Counted from the first letter of the stretch, positions 23,855-35,572 are shown. The stretch: DNA of 64,000 nt from Gordionus sp. m RMFG-2023 (GCF_954871325.1 NC_088779.1:24848869-24912868), one strand, 5' to 3'. Translations and numbers: made by a program. The notes: generated by a model from the sequence alone, not told the origin.

Positions 23855-25760
23855 TTATTCCCAAATATTATCGGTAATAGTAAAAAGATTCACATCCCAC
23901 GAATTTAACGACAGCGTCTGTTTAAGAACGGATGAAGACATCCTATTTCTCTTCTTAGTCATTGTATCGACAGCTCTAGAGAAAGTTCTTTCACTTGATA
24001 CGGATGTAGTTTGTTGTGCCATAAAATCTTTAGCTATTTTGGACATCCTTGGAAAACGATGAGTATACCGAGACCACCATCCCAAAACATTCTCGGTGGT
24101 CTGTGCAACTGGGTCTGATAAATAATCCTCTATTTCCCCCATAGCAGGATTCACGGCTTCTTGGGCACAGCTAAAAATGAATATATAATTTATATTACGT
24201 ACGTTCGCAATTCATTAAGTAAATTTACTGACATTAAATGAGATTCATTTTCTTCATTAGTAAAATTATATCTATCCAAATTATTATTATCATCATTATA
24301 TTGAATAAATAAATCTTTGAATCTTTCATAATATTCCGATGTATTCAAAATCGGCGGCAAATATTTTTTCTTAATCCTTGGATCAAGTATACCGCAAACG
24401 TAATTAGGAAATGATTCCATAATTACAATGTAACTTTACATTTTTCCAGCATTTTTGTAGCCCCACTTTTAATACAATTATTTGTACTAAATCTACATAC
24501 AGACTCCAAATTAGTCTGTATTTTATCCATGTATAACATGGCCATACCGATATTACTGTGGCTCTCCTCACTTATTTCGCAGGTTATTTTATAAAATGGA
24601 AACAAAAATTGTTCCAAAAGCACCAAAAATTTAGATTCCTCGGTGTTTAAGCTAAAGTCTTTATCACCACTGTAATCTTTAGCTAGCTGGATAACGGCCT
24701 CGAGATTCTATTAAAAATTAAAATATGTTAAATGTTATAGTTAAAAATACCTTATTAATGGCTGTAATCATGATGTACTTGCTGTTCCACCTTGTGGCAA
24801 CATCCATCGGTATTCTAATACCCCCACTTATCTTCATGAATCCTTGCATTAATTTGGGGCTTCTGTGAATACTTTTTACGAAGCCCTCAATTTTTTCTAA
24901 TGATGGGGAAAAACAATCCAGCCCGGATTTCACGATAAGATTTATAGTATGGGCTAAGCATCGGTGATTATACATTTTTTTTTATAATTTTTTTCTATAT
25001 ATTCTATCAATAAATTAACTCCATGGATAACATTAGCCCCATTATCATTCGTTATGCTTATTACTTTGCTAATAATTTCATATTCCTCTAAAGTTGTTTT
25101 TATTATTTCAAAAATATCCTGACCACCATGGGGGTGTGGGAATTCAAGAATATCTAATAAGAAATTCTTTATCATCCATGTTTTATCTATATAGTGGATT
25201 GTTAATGAAAAAAACGTCATTTTATTTAATCCGGTCCAAATATCGGTTGTTAAGGAGACTTCACTACGAAGCTCGTGAAGATTGGTAATAATGTAGTGGC
25301 AGTTTGCCTGCACCAAATTTTACAATTTTTATTTAGATATTTGAAAATATCTTTAAAATATAAGCTATCTAAAGAATTAAACGATATATTTTGTTTAATT
25401 AGATATCGCAATATTAATTTATTAATATGCGTATTTTCATTAGCCGTTAATTTTCTTGATCCAAATAACGTTTCAGGTATATCATCTTGAAAATTATTAT
25501 TAATCGTTTCCGGGTGCACAGTCTGCATGTGCTTCTTCAAATTCGCTAAAAAAAATAAAGTATAAATTTATAAATTAACTCAATATATACTTGTAGCTGT
25601 ACTAGCCTGATAATGTTTATCACACAAATTACATTTACGTCTTGTTTTTTTTGGTGTAGTCTGGAAACTATTTTTAAAATTATAATTCTCCAATCGAATG
25701 GATCTAGATAAATTATCAAGGTCAGAACCGAATACTGAATTATTAAGCATTTCCTAAATA
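23855..25760 (-). pseudogene. hAT-C transposase (ZBED/RICESLEEPER type), broken
   Basis: On the minus strand the domains come in order: BED finger (RRKCNLCDKHY near 25630, then across a short intron KKHMQTVH near 25520), TTDIWTGLNKMTFFSLTIHY (catalytic start, near 25220), SITNDNGANVIHGV, CLAHTINLIVKSGLD (near 24940), DVATRWNSKYIMI, GILDPRIKKKYL (near 24390), and the dimerisation tail SSERTFSRAVDTM near 23980. All landmarks of a hAT transposase are present, but the reading frame changes without splice signals at an A-run near 24970 and near 24420, so it should not make a full protein. Good preservation suggests a younger insertion than hAT-A or hAT-B. Confidence 0.85.
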
Positions 25761-25867
25761 AAATATAATTAGGAGGATATTTTATAAATTATTATCAGAA
25801 TAATAGAATCATCCATAAATTAAAAAAATTAAAATTTTTACAAAATAAATTTATGAAAATTATAATA

Positions 25868-25891
25868 AACACCGGAGTATTGAAAGGTTAA
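25868..25891 (+). mobile_element. Solo piggyBac-type end
   Basis: The string acaccggagtattgaaagg followed by ttaa matches the right terminus of the piggyBac relic at 63108-63128 (caccggagtattgaaggg ttaa). No partner end or coding part is nearby. Confidence 0.4.
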
Positions 25892-25939
25892 AATTATTAA
25901 AGTCTACCTCTCCAATGGAAATAATAGAATCATCCATAA

Positions 25940-26095
25940 ATAAAAAAATTAATATTTTTATTGAAAATTTTGTATATAAGAAAATATTTAAAAAAATTAA
26001 TATTTTTATTGAAAATTTTGTATATAAGAAAATATTTAAAAAAATTAATATTTTTATTGAAAATTTTGTATATAAGAAAATATTTAAAAAAATAT
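25940..26095 (+). repeat. 48-bp tandem repeat, three copies
   Basis: A 48-bp unit containing tattgaaaattttgtatat and aagaaaatatt is repeated three times almost perfectly, so an open frame reads KINIFIENFVYKKIFK three times. It lies between the hAT-C transposase and its right end and is not evidence of a gene. Confidence 0.85.
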
Positions 26096-26536
26096 AAAAT
26101 TATAAATATGAAAATTTTTTAACAAAAAATTAATATTTTTATTATTTAAAATAATCTAATTTTTTGGGGAAAAAAAAGGAAAGGGAGGGGAGGGAATAGA
26201 ATTAGATTGGAAGTTAAAAAAAACAAAAAATAAGTAAAAAACGGAAGTTATTAATATAAAAAAAATAAAACTTAAATTTTAACATGCCAGCCAGCCGGCA
26301 AAAGGATTCAAAAGAAGAATAGAAATAATTGTTATTTTTTTCAGAGAAAAATTTTTTTTTTAAAAAAATATTAAATCAAGGAAGGAGGGGGAGAGGTATT
26401 TTTAGAACAAAATTATAATACTATAATACATACTTTTAATAATTTTATATATTTTTTTATTATATTTTATTCTAGGAATTTATTAAATATTAATCTTAAA
26501 GTTTGATATATCATGTTATATAAAAAAATTTCTCTA

Positions 26537-27978
26537 TGTAGGGGAGACCGGGGTAAAGCGATTGACGGGGTAACAATGTTAACACGAATAACTTTTAAAC
26601 CCTTGAGCACAAATATTATAAATTTGGTGTGAAGATGAATTTTTATATTTAATAATTTCTTACCTATGTTCATCTTTTAAAAAACTTACCTGGTTTTATC
26701 TATTTTGTCAAAATACATATCCTCAGGATTCAAAATTTGGCACACATGTTCCTTAATGTAATGTATTAGTTATAAAATAAAATTTATACGCAATAACGAT
26801 GTTTATAATATATATCACCTTGGGGTAAAGCTGTTATGGGTAGGTTAAAGTATATAATTCAGTAACACCAAATAATAATAAAAAGTATATTTTAACAACT
26901 TTGTATAATTCTTTATAAATTTGATATCTTTCTTTTATATATAAAATATTTTTAAATATAAAATCGGCTCAGGAGTCGGCTCGGGAGTCGGCTCAAACGG
27001 CTGATTGAGCCGCTCAATGCTGAGCCGTTTATTACGACTAAAAACTCGACTCGAGTGGCGGCTTAGCCGCATCGGCTTAGCCGTTTAACAACACTAGGGG
27101 AGACCTGGGTAGAGCGATTGACGGGGTAACAATGTTAACGCGAATAATTTTTTAACCCTTGAGCACAAAGATTTTAAATTTGGTGTGAAGATGTATTTTT
27201 ATATCTAATTTCATACCTATGTTCATCTTTTAAAAAACTTACCTGGTTTTTCTATTTTGTCAAAAAACTGTTTTTTACCCAAAAAATTTAAAAATCATTC
27301 CCTAGTATATTTTGCTTTTACTAAAATAAACATATCCTCAGGATTCAAATTTGGCACATATGTTCCTTAATGTATTTGTTAAATAAAATTTATCTGAAAT
27401 CTATAGAGAAGTCACCACGCAATAACGATGTTTATAATATATGTCACCTTAGGGTAATAAAGCTGTTATGGGTCGGTTAAAATATATAATCACAGTAACA
27501 CCAAATAATATATTAAACGAATTCTTAGCTTGTGGCATATAATATATCCCCTAAATAAACCCAAATATATTTACAGATCAAGATTATATCTGCTGTATCT
27601 GTTCGAGAACAACGGCGAACCCTGTATATTAGTATGCAAAAAATTGTATCTGTATCTAGATGTATCTTTAAAATTGTATATTTCTGCATCTAGATCCATT
27701 TTTAGACGATGTATTTGTATCTGCACCTAGATCCATTTAAAAAATAACTTTTAACAACTCTATTATATATATAAAATAATAGTTTGTATAATTCTTTATA
27801 AATTTGATATCTTTTATATATAATATAATTTTTAATATAAAATCGACTCGGGAGTTGGCTCAGGAGTCGGCTCGGGAGTCGGCTCAAATGGCTTATTGAG
27901 CCGCTCTAGTCTGAGCCGTATTATACGACTACGGCTTGAGTTCAGAGTCGATAAAACTCAACTATTTAACAACACTAT
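26537..27978. repeat. Tandem duplication of a repeat starting AGGGGAGACC
   Basis: Copy 1 (about 26540-27098) and copy 2 (about 27092-27978) share gcgattgacggggtaacaat, cccttgagcacaaa, ttcatcttttaaaaaactta and cgcaataacgatg, each followed by a block of ggagtcggctcgggagtcgg and a cgtttaacaacacta end. Copy 2 has an insert of about 215 bp (27525-27740) with gtatctgtatctagat motifs like the hAT-A ends. The cgtttaacaacacta terminus belongs to the MITE family complete at 35350-35572. Non-coding. Confidence 0.65.
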
Positions 27979-28045
27979 GATTAATTGCTTTTTAGCAAGA
28001 CAGTTTAGCAAGACAGTATTTAGTCATACCGGTCTAAAAACCGTC
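27966..28045 (-). repeat. Inverted copy of the foldback-arm fragment at 9407
   Basis: gattaattgctttttagcaa, then gacagtttagcaagacag and tatttagtcataccgg, is the reverse complement of 9407-9476. It directly follows a MITE end (aacaacacta). It may be the far arm of the old foldback element split by later insertions. Confidence 0.5.
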
Positions 28046-28235
28046 AAAGAGAGTATTATGTATCAGAAAAGATGAGAATGATCCCCATTTCCTACCAATA
28101 AGTTCTTTGTTACCATATGCTAAATTTTCTAAAAGATTTTCATCGTTATAATAGCAAAGCCAATCATATTTATTTAATTTGAATATTTTTATTTGCATTT
28201 CATTAAATCGCGCATCTAGTTTAGGCTAATTTACT
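28040..28235 (-). pseudogene. Possible transposase remnant
   Basis: The minus strand keeps a 60-codon frame with LDARFNEMQIKIFKLNKYDW and later NKELIGRKWGSF. LDARF is a common turn in hAT transposases and the fragment lies downstream, in minus orientation, of the ZMYM1-like piece at 29.5-30.2 kb. Assignment is tentative. Confidence 0.3.
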
Positions 28236-28239
28236 TTTT

Positions 28240-29515
28240 GAATAAAGATTACTACAAAACTAACTTATTTTCTTTCACGTTTTCAAAGTCTTTTAGATAG
28301 GATTGTATGATGCTTTTTAGAGTATCAACTTTTTAAAAAAATCTTACTAGTTTCTGAATTTTGAAAATTTATGAGGGCGATATCTGTAAATAATTTAATA
28401 TAGAGTCTACAGAGGTAGAAGCAATTTACCTTCATTTTTTTAAAGAGGGTTATAATATAAATATACAATATTTATAGATTAAAGGTAAAAATATCCGAAA
28501 AAAGAATTTAAATTTAATGAATATATTTCTCATTAATTCGCATCTAATATTTTTGTATAGTTTGAAGTTTTACATGCTCGTAGCTAATATTTATAATACG
28601 GTTAGTAACAACTAGTTGATTATCACTAATTTGTATTTTACACCCAGTCGAGGAGACGTGGATTAGATTATATCCCAGTCCACAAAACACCTTTCAATCA
28701 ATCGTCCATCATCACTTCTTCAGAATGTCGAGCCTGAAGCCATTAGCATAACAAAGGGGTAGGGATCTCCCCTACAAATTTTTTAATTCATGTTATGAAT
28801 ATCATGGCCTAAATAATAATGAGGCCAGAAAGTGTATACTTGGAATTTTTGAAGTTATAATTGTTGGCTCTTTATAAAATTTTTAGGTAGCTCACTGAAA
28901 CTCGGGGAAATTATATTATTTTTTTTAAATATTATTTACTTATTTAGATTTTTTTAAATATTTTTTTTTATTTAAACATAATAAATATGCGATCGTGTGG
29001 ATATGGGTGGAAATTTTTTGATGTAATAATAATTTAAAGTTTCATTACTCAAAAGTTTTAAAAATTCCATATTTTTTTCTGTGAAAATTCTCACAATTCT
29101 TTAATTTTACATTAAAAATCGAGTATATCTAAAATTTTTAAAAAGGCGTGTTATATTGGATATTACAAAATTAGAACTATTAAATCAAATACTAGATTTT
29201 TAAACATTTGAATAAAAATAATATACAATAATATATAGCTATATATAATTTTAAGGAAAAACATAAATAGTTCAATAAATTCATATCATTTAAAAATTTA
29301 ATTAATTTATTTAAATTTTACCTATTTTTAATATTACGAAAATAAAAATATTTACATATATATAAATGAGAGAAAAGTTTTCTTCCAGTTTAGGGGAATT
29401 AAAAAATAATATTAAGAAAAATTCTTATTGCATCAGAATCTAAAATTACGCCAATTGAAAGAAAAAAAGTATGCAATTCTTAAAACTTTTAAATAATGAA
29501 ACTTTGAATTATTAT
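28240..29515. other. AT-rich stretch, nothing recognised
   Basis: It contains a somewhat less AT-rich patch near 28640-28790 (gtcgaggagacgtgg, aatgtcgagcctgaagcc, gggatctcccctaca) that may be a worn repeat, but no frame or RNA fold could be argued. The remainder is A/T-rich. Confidence 0.35.
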
Positions 29516-29519
29516 TACA

Positions 29520-30245
29520 TCAAAAAATTTCCACCAATATCCAGACGAGCACATATTTATTATGTAGATACTTATTTAGTGGATCTATTGTAATTAATAT
29601 CACATAAATTATGATGGCTAATATAATGTAATTTATATTAATACATTGAGATAAAAGACCAGAGGCTTCGACTGAATCATGAATTGAAACCTCTGAATTA
29701 AGAGTTCTATTAGAAAAGTAAAATAATACTTCACCAATAGCCTCAAAATTCTCATAAATAATGCGAGATGTTTCCAAATAACCAGTCCACCTCTGGTCTA
29801 AAAGTCTCTTAAGGGTGTGGCCTGTATATTTACAGGATACGTTAAAACGCCTGAAAAAATTATACAATCTATTTGATAAATTAAAAAAAATTAGAAATAA
29901 TAACAATATTATTATACCAATTTTGAACCACAAGATGCAACTTGTGGTTGTAGCAATGTATAAAAGGAACATTTTTATTAATTTTTTTTTGAAGAAGTGT
30001 TTGCACTCCTCCATTTCGGCCAGACATAACGTTTGCACCATCATATGCCTGGCTTATTATATTAGCTGAATTAATATTTAGATCATTAAGTTGCTTTAAA
30101 ATGCAATCTGTAATGCTTTCAGCAGAAAGTCACTCTAAATTAATGATTCCTATTAAATTTTATTGGATTTCTCCAGAAAAAATATAGAGAATTATTATGC
30201 TCAGGTTTTCACAACCTGAAGCATCTTTTGTCTTGTTATATTCGC
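29520..30245 (-). pseudogene. ZMYM1-type hAT transposase fragment
   Basis: Minus-strand segments match the core of ZMYM1-like hAT proteins: a CILKQLNDLNINSANI lead, QAYDGANVMSGRNGGVQT (near 30050-30000), a basic KKLIKMF region with a CILW segment in an altered frame, then RLYNFFRRFNV and TLKRLLDQRWTGYLE (29830-29760) in the open frame 29520-30044. The known family continues with a dimerisation domain not seen here. At least two frame changes make it a pseudogene. It differs from hAT-B and hAT-C. Confidence 0.7.
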
Positions 30246-30495
30246 TTGTGATCGACGATTGCTAAGTATTAATTTGAATATAAATTATATTTTTATATAA
30301 TTTGTTAGTTTGTGAATATATGATCGACGATTGTAAAATATTAATTTGAATATGTAGTCTATGAATTTATTTTTTTTATGAACTTGAATAGATTTGTAAT
30401 TTTAATTATTTTTTATGAATACTTGTAATTTTTATTATTTTTATGAATTTTTAATATACTTGTAGTTTTGTTTTGCATATTTAAAAAAAATGTAT
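30245..30495 (-). repeat. Interspersed repeat with gatcgacgattg and acttgtaattttta motifs
   Basis: tgatcgacgattgctaagta and a second tgatcgacgattg, followed by repeated tacttgtaatttttattatt, form an inverted copy of 53640-54000. Probably the same unclassified element in two places. Confidence 0.6.
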
Positions 30496-30639
30496 ATAAA
30501 TGGGATAAAATCCCAAATAAAAAAGTTGTCATGTTTTATGATTTTAAAAGGCTTTAGTACTATTGTGCAAGATTCAGGATATTAATAGCGTGGTCTCTAA
30601 GGAATTGTAACATTCGTAAGATTATTTAATATTGGGTAA

Positions 30640-30900
30640 AAATAAAAATAAAAATAAAACAGGATAGAAAAAAATTTACAAACTAGACATGTTTGTAGAA
30701 TAAATATTCACAATTTATTTTAAAAATATAAAAATAATTAATTCTAATTAGACATATTTTTGAATATTTTTGAATAAATATTCAAAATTTATAATAAAAA
30801 TATAAAAATAATCAATTCTAAAAAAAAATTTCAAATTGGGGGGGGGGGGGCAGTAAAATTTTTGGGGGCCAGGATTTTTTTTTTGGGGGGGGGGCCGGGG
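30640..30900 (+). mobile_element. hAT-B-like terminal fragment with G-runs
   Basis: aaactagacatgtttgtagaat and atttattttaaaaatataaa are shared with 15760-15830 in hAT-B, and tttttgggggccaggattt with 11630-11660. It looks like joined subterminal pieces of a hAT-B relative. Long G-runs at 30838-30851 and 30882-30892 close it. Confidence 0.45.
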
Positions 30901-30904
30901 TAGA

Positions 30905-31770
30905 TCTAATTAAAGAGACGGCTATTTTCGGCTTGAGTTTATAAAATGGAGAAAGGTATGATTTTTTGATTGATTTGGATAAGAGATCTAATGCCGCTTG
31001 TTCAAAAGAGTAGGTTGATGTAGCTTCTATGGGAACAAAGTGATTGTCACACTCTAGGTGTAAGTATTTTTGATTTTTAAGAGATTCAGCTCTATTAAGG
31101 GGATCATGCAACTTATTAGATGGGGCCATGAGATCAATGCAGGTAAAATCCCATATTAAAGACTTTCCCATTAAAAAAGGTACGAGATGTCGGTTCTAAT
31201 ACAAGGAAAATTAGTTTTATTTAAAAAGAAACTATTTTTGTATGTCAGCTGATTTTTGATATAAATTCACAGTGGAGAGCATGTCGCTTATATGCGTCTG
31301 CCGATTGATTGCATTTAATGCAAGTATATTGGTTTAGGAAAGGATATTGGTATAGGAAAGGTATACCGAAGCGTAAATTGATTGCATAACGAAAAGTGTC
31401 GTTATATATTAGTTGGTTATTCAAAATGCTGGGATATATGTCCAACCATTCATGGTCAGAGTTGTTAAATTTAAGTGTTTTAGGATGGATTTATATTCGT
31501 GATCATCTCTCAAATTGAAGTAAGCTAAGGAACGTGTTACCAATCCTTGATCCCAATCTTTTTGTTTCGTTAATCTGGTGGGGCTGTGATTGGTAAGGCA
31601 TTATCATTCCAGCTAATAAATTATCTTTATCGATGGTAATAATTTGAGAGGTAATATTTTTTACTGATTTGGTAAATGAAATGAAGGAAACAAGGGCTAT
31701 ACTTAATTCCCTTAGGCTTAGTTCACCGATTTTACAAGGGAGAGTTGCTTGAAGCCATGAGTTAGAATCG
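30905..31770 (-). pseudogene. Non-LTR retrotransposon (LINE) 3' ORF remnant
   Basis: Read on the minus strand: an LSLRELSIALVSF region and LLAGMIMPYQS, then DTFRYAINLRFGIPFL with a zinc motif (CIKCNQSADAYKRHALHC, 31330-31270), and KSLIWDFTCIDLMAPS with KNQKYLHLECDNHFVPIEAT (31160-31000). This order (LRLRLG..., C..C...H....C, then a LIWDVTC.DTLAPS block and ...KYL...FVPIAIET) is that of the C-terminal part of a LINE reverse-transcriptase ORF known from many animals. The polymerase domain itself is missing and the frame is broken between segments, as expected of a truncated copy. Confidence 0.7.
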
Positions 31771-32423
31771 AGTTATATTTAAATAAAAAAAATAATATTA
31801 AAAATTTATGCTAGTTTCAGTGAGTTACCAATTTTTAATATTAATAAAAAAAATGGTTAGTTAAGAAAAGGACACCAAAAACCCGAAAAAAATAATATTT
31901 CTGCTTTGTTCTAACAACAATATTCTAAAAGTAGTGGCGATTTTTGGGTAAACCTTAAATAGGCAAAACTAAATTTTTAAGCGAAAACTATAATTCATCT
32001 CTATCTTTGAATTATAGTTTTGCTACAAGGCTTAGTGAAATAGGAAAACAGTACAGGAAAGAAATAGTTTAATTTTAATAAATCTTTTAAAAGTTTATAG
32101 AGATTTAAAATTTTCACTTAGGTAGGTTATTAGTTATAAAAATAAATTAATTTAAAAAAGTAATAAATTTAAAAGATATAAAAATTATCAAAATTCCCAA
32201 TAAATAAATATAATGATAAACTAAAAATATTGCTTGGAGTCCCTATTAGTATTAATATCTAAGAATTTATAGAAAATCAATATAAATTAAAGTTATAAAA
32301 TTTGATAAGTGTGATATTACTTAAAATTTAATAAATATGTAATATTTAAATTAATTGAAAAATTATTATCTATAGTTTGAATAAAATAAAATTTTAAAAT
32401 AAATTTGATAATAATTTAAATAT
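31771..32423. other. AT-rich spacer with one perfect hairpin
   Basis: Nothing coding recognised. At 31984-32021 aaaactataattca and tgaattatagtttt form a 14-bp perfect stem with a 10-base loop. Its role is unknown and it could be chance in such DNA. Confidence 0.35.
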
Positions 32424-32433
32424 NNNNNNNNNN
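32424..32433. other. Assembly gap (10 N)
   Basis: Ten N bases; real gap size unknown. Confidence 0.99.
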
Positions 32434-33940
32434 GTTTCAACAAAAACTGAACCAACCTGATATTATCATTGTTTTTTGGTTATTTTATGATTGATTATAT
32501 ATATTTTCAACTTTCGTTAATATCATCCATCCTAATCTTATATTACAAATTAAAAATGGGGATAAAGATGAGGAGCCCTTCACACGTTTGTGGGCAAGCC
32601 ACACGTACTAGGATTATTACTTAAAGTGGGCTGATGGGGAATGGTCAAAAATAAGCACAGCCCACACCCATAAAATGCTACTTAAAATTACTTTAAAGGC
32701 AAAGGAGGACCTTTTTTAATCACAAGGTACATTAGATATTTGCTGGGAAAAGAGCAAATAAAGAATGGAAAGAAAAAATAAGTCAGATAAAGAATGAGAA
32801 GAGAGAAAAGGTAGCGAAAGTAAAAGAAAATAAAAGTAAAAATAACCTGTTTCTAGGAGGAGTTTATGGGAGATTTAAATTATTTGATTTGATCCTTAAC
32901 AGTTTCTTTATTGACCTCTTATCTTTATTCAACCTTAGAAACTGTTTCGTGTTTAGGTTTAAATCCATTATATCCTTTATTGCCCTATAGAATGATAAAG
33001 TTTTAAACTTCCCATAAGTTTTGCTGTTGAAGGAATATAACCAATTTATGGCCTCGAGGACCAGGGTATTATTTGTATGATTTCTCAGAAAATGAGCAAA
33101 AAATATCTAAAAGGCACATACTCTAGCAAAATTAAACAAAATTATCAGCTAAAATATTAATGCAGACCCCAACTCACAACAATTCCATGGTCACAAATGA
33201 CCATAATTACTCTTGACTCCATTTGGACATAATATGCAGTATTACTATCAAATGCATTGACTATGGCAAAATAATTGACAGACGACCTACTACAATGCAA
33301 GTATTCTCTTGGTTGTCATACCACCCCCACAAAATAATTAGCAAAATTGATTATAAACTTTCTTAAAGGCTAATATACCATTCACCCTTCAAGTAGATCT
33401 CCCTTCTCAATGATAGTTTTAAAAGATGAGATGGCATTTCCTCAATAACTTGGTCTAATAGCCTTCCCTTAGCTTGGGACTATGATTTTTAGCTAAATAA
33501 AATATTTAATACTTTGCCCTAACTCACACCAAAACTTAAAAAAAATAATGATATTCAAAATGCAATTTTAATTACTGGTAATACCTTTAAAATTTTGGGG
33601 GGAAAGTCAAATTACGTGAATCGTTGATTTATTACAAATCCAATTTAATTTAGTTTATTTTTTAAAATCCATTAGCGAATTCCTTCTTAGTTTTCTTTAT
33701 GCAAAACACAAACAATGCATTTCAAATGGTATTATGCAAATTGATCAGTGCTTAGAAGTATTTATAAAAATGCAAATTTGTTTGCCTTTTTCTTTGAAAA
33801 TGTTAATTAGGTCCCATTATAAAGCAGTGTTCAAGACATCAAAAAATTTACTTCTAAAACTTTATTGAAAAAATATTTTTTTTTATAGAAAATAAATATA
33901 TGGCCAAAACATATTTGTGAAATTTTTAAAACTGTAATTA
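32434..33940. other. Unassigned region, richer in C/G than its neighbours
   Basis: Contains stretches such as gaggagcccttcacacg and ttggtctaatagccttccctt, but no frame longer than about 60 codons and no recognised domain on either strand. It could hold untranslated or downstream exons of the minus-strand gene at 33948-34809. A minus-strand AATAAA lies near 33861. Confidence 0.35.
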
Positions 33941-33947
33941 GATTTCC

Positions 33948-34809
33948 TTAAAATTTAAAACACTTGTGAACACAACCTATTCTAATTAAATTATATATAA
34001 TAAATATTGATATAAAAACCTCTGATTCTGCCTCTTTTATAAGCTCTCCAATGTTTATTGTATTGTTAAGTCTTTTAGAAGGTGCATTGATACCAAGTAA
34101 TAACTTTTTATCAATTTTAATAATGCCACCTTTATCTATATTTAAATAAATTTTAAAAAATCTTATTCAAAGATATATATAATTACAATGCTCTTATAAT
34201 AGTTAAATTAGGAATGAAAAATTAATTGCTCTCTAAAATTTAAATTATTCTTCATAAATATATTGCATAAATTACTGTTTTCTTGTTTATTTGTGAATTT
34301 TGATACCTCTTTATATGCATAATTTTGATGAGGAAAAGATTTTAATGGTACTGATAATCTAGAATCTTTTATATCAACTAAACATTTGGTTTTCAAAACT
34401 CCTGAGATATCCTTTAAAAAATATTAATTATTTATAAATATAATTTTAAAAAAATCACTTGAGTAGGGTTTTCACAACATTTCTTTGTATAATTCACATC
34501 ATGATTCTTAAACTTATGTGTTGTTTTTATATTTGATTTATTAATAAATTTAGAATTACATTGTTTATCTTCAGATACGTTTATTTTTTTTGGGTTAAAA
34601 TAATAATTTTGACTTTGGCTTGCACCATTATCAATCACGATATTACATGTTGGTTTATAATGGTTATGAGGAATATTATACAATAAATGTTGACTAGTGT
34701 AGTTAGTTATATGATTATTATAGGGTTGATAGTATATTTGAGGATGCAACAAATGATTGTTTTCATCATTCGTCATATTTAAATGGCAATAATTATGATT
34801 GTAATTCAT
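33948..34809 (-). CDS. Unrecognised Asn/His-rich protein, three-exon model
   Basis: Model: exons 34459-34809, 34276-34411 and 33948-34135, introns of 47 and 140 bp with GT-AG ends and matching phases (0 and 1), giving 224 residues. The first exon is rich in Asn, His, Tyr and Gln (MNYNHNYCHLNMTNDENNH...), with no signal peptide; the second is basic and Ser/Lys-rich; the third reads KGGIIKIDKKLLLGINAP and a charged helix-like NIGELIKEAESE. If the second intron is not removed, exon 2 ends at a stop at 34208; if a donor after EAESE (34019) is used, the gene continues downstream. No domain or family was recognised. A minus-strand AATAAA near 33861 fits the 3' end. Low complexity resembles disordered regulatory proteins, but no function is claimed. 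Confidence 0.5.
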
Positions 34810-35202
34810 AACATTCGTATAAACATATGAGATTACTCAAATTTTATTCGTTGTCGTTAGTTACTTTGTGGTTGAAGGCGATTCGATATTTTAGACTTTT
34901 TGACAGCCTAAATGACATAATCATATTATTTTCCAGAAGGAAATTTAGTTCATAGATGGCATAAAGATTTGGACATTATATGTACTTTTTTAATTGTAAC
35001 AAATCTAGCCATTTAAAAATACTTCTTCTCCGGTATGTTTTATTGTTGCTAAAGAAAAATGTTTCTTTCTTTGGTAGAAGTACTAGTGAGTAGAGTTGCC
35101 AAAATATACAATTATTTTACTATGTAGTCTAAATATGTTTGAAATTATGCGAATTATTCTGTAACATAGTCAACAATATTCAACCTTTTATACCATAGTT
35201 TT

Positions 35203-35338
35203 ATAGGCGTAGCCAGGGGAGGGGCAAGGGGAAATCCCCCCCTACCCTTCAGAGATTTATCACTTTTTGTAAAAATCATTTTGAGCTAATAAAAAATATC
35301 CGCCGTTCCCCCCACTCCCTGACCCTCAAAAATGACAA
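35203..35338 (+). mobile_element. TAGGCGTAGCCAGG-type element, plus orientation
   Basis: Starts taggcgtagccaggggaggg, holds cccccctacccttcagag and cccccactccctgaccct. The same terminal wording appears inverted at 38537-38636 and in part at 36500-36614. Family unassigned; this end motif is a common transposon terminus in animal genomes. Confidence 0.5.
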
Positions 35339-35349
35339 TAATTTGAAAG

Positions 35350-35572
35350 TAGTGTTGTTAAACGGCTCATTTTGAGCCGATTTTTAAAAATGGCTAACTT
35401 AATATTTTGGCATGAAAAATTTAGCCTAAGACTTGAGATTTTGCTAATAGATGTCCAAGCCTTTGTTCCTTCTACAAACAAAATCGTCAGGCTTGAGTTA
35501 TATTATTCTGGATGAAATAGTGAGTTAGCCGTTTTTAAAAATCGGCTCAAAACGAGCCGTTTAACAACACTA
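35350..35572. mobile_element. Complete hAT-type MITE (TAGTGTTGTTAAACGGCTC family)
   Basis: A 223-bp element with ends TAGTGTTGTTAAACGGCTC and its inverted copy, followed inside by ttttgagccgatttttaaaa on both sides. Identical octamers tttgaaag flank it (35342-35349 and 35573-35580), a perfect 8-bp target duplication. Related copies or ends occur at about 26950-27098, 27845-27978, 52511-52685, 61246-63150 and 63345-63494. Non-coding; presumably moved by a hAT transposase. Confidence 0.9.

Larger units (their letters stand above)
23530..26546 (-). mobile_element. hAT transposon C with inverted ends CTCCCCTACATAGAGAAA
   Basis: The left end ctcccctacatagagaaa and right end tttctctatgtaggggag are perfect 18-base inverted repeats, followed inward on both sides by atataacatgatat and tcaaactttaa. 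Between them lies a near-complete hAT transposase on the minus strand. The outer octamers (atgatcat and accggggt) do not match, and the right end abuts a different repeat that also contains aggggagacc, so the true outer boundary could be a few bases away. Confidence 0.7.

Noticed and set aside
25915-26097. 60-residue frame with three KINIFIENFVYKKIFK repeats
   Set aside because: Low-complexity translation of a 48-bp tandem repeat inside a transposon.
28630-28790. Less AT-rich patch considered as a tRNA-derived SINE
   Set aside because: No convincing A and B box pair and no cloverleaf.
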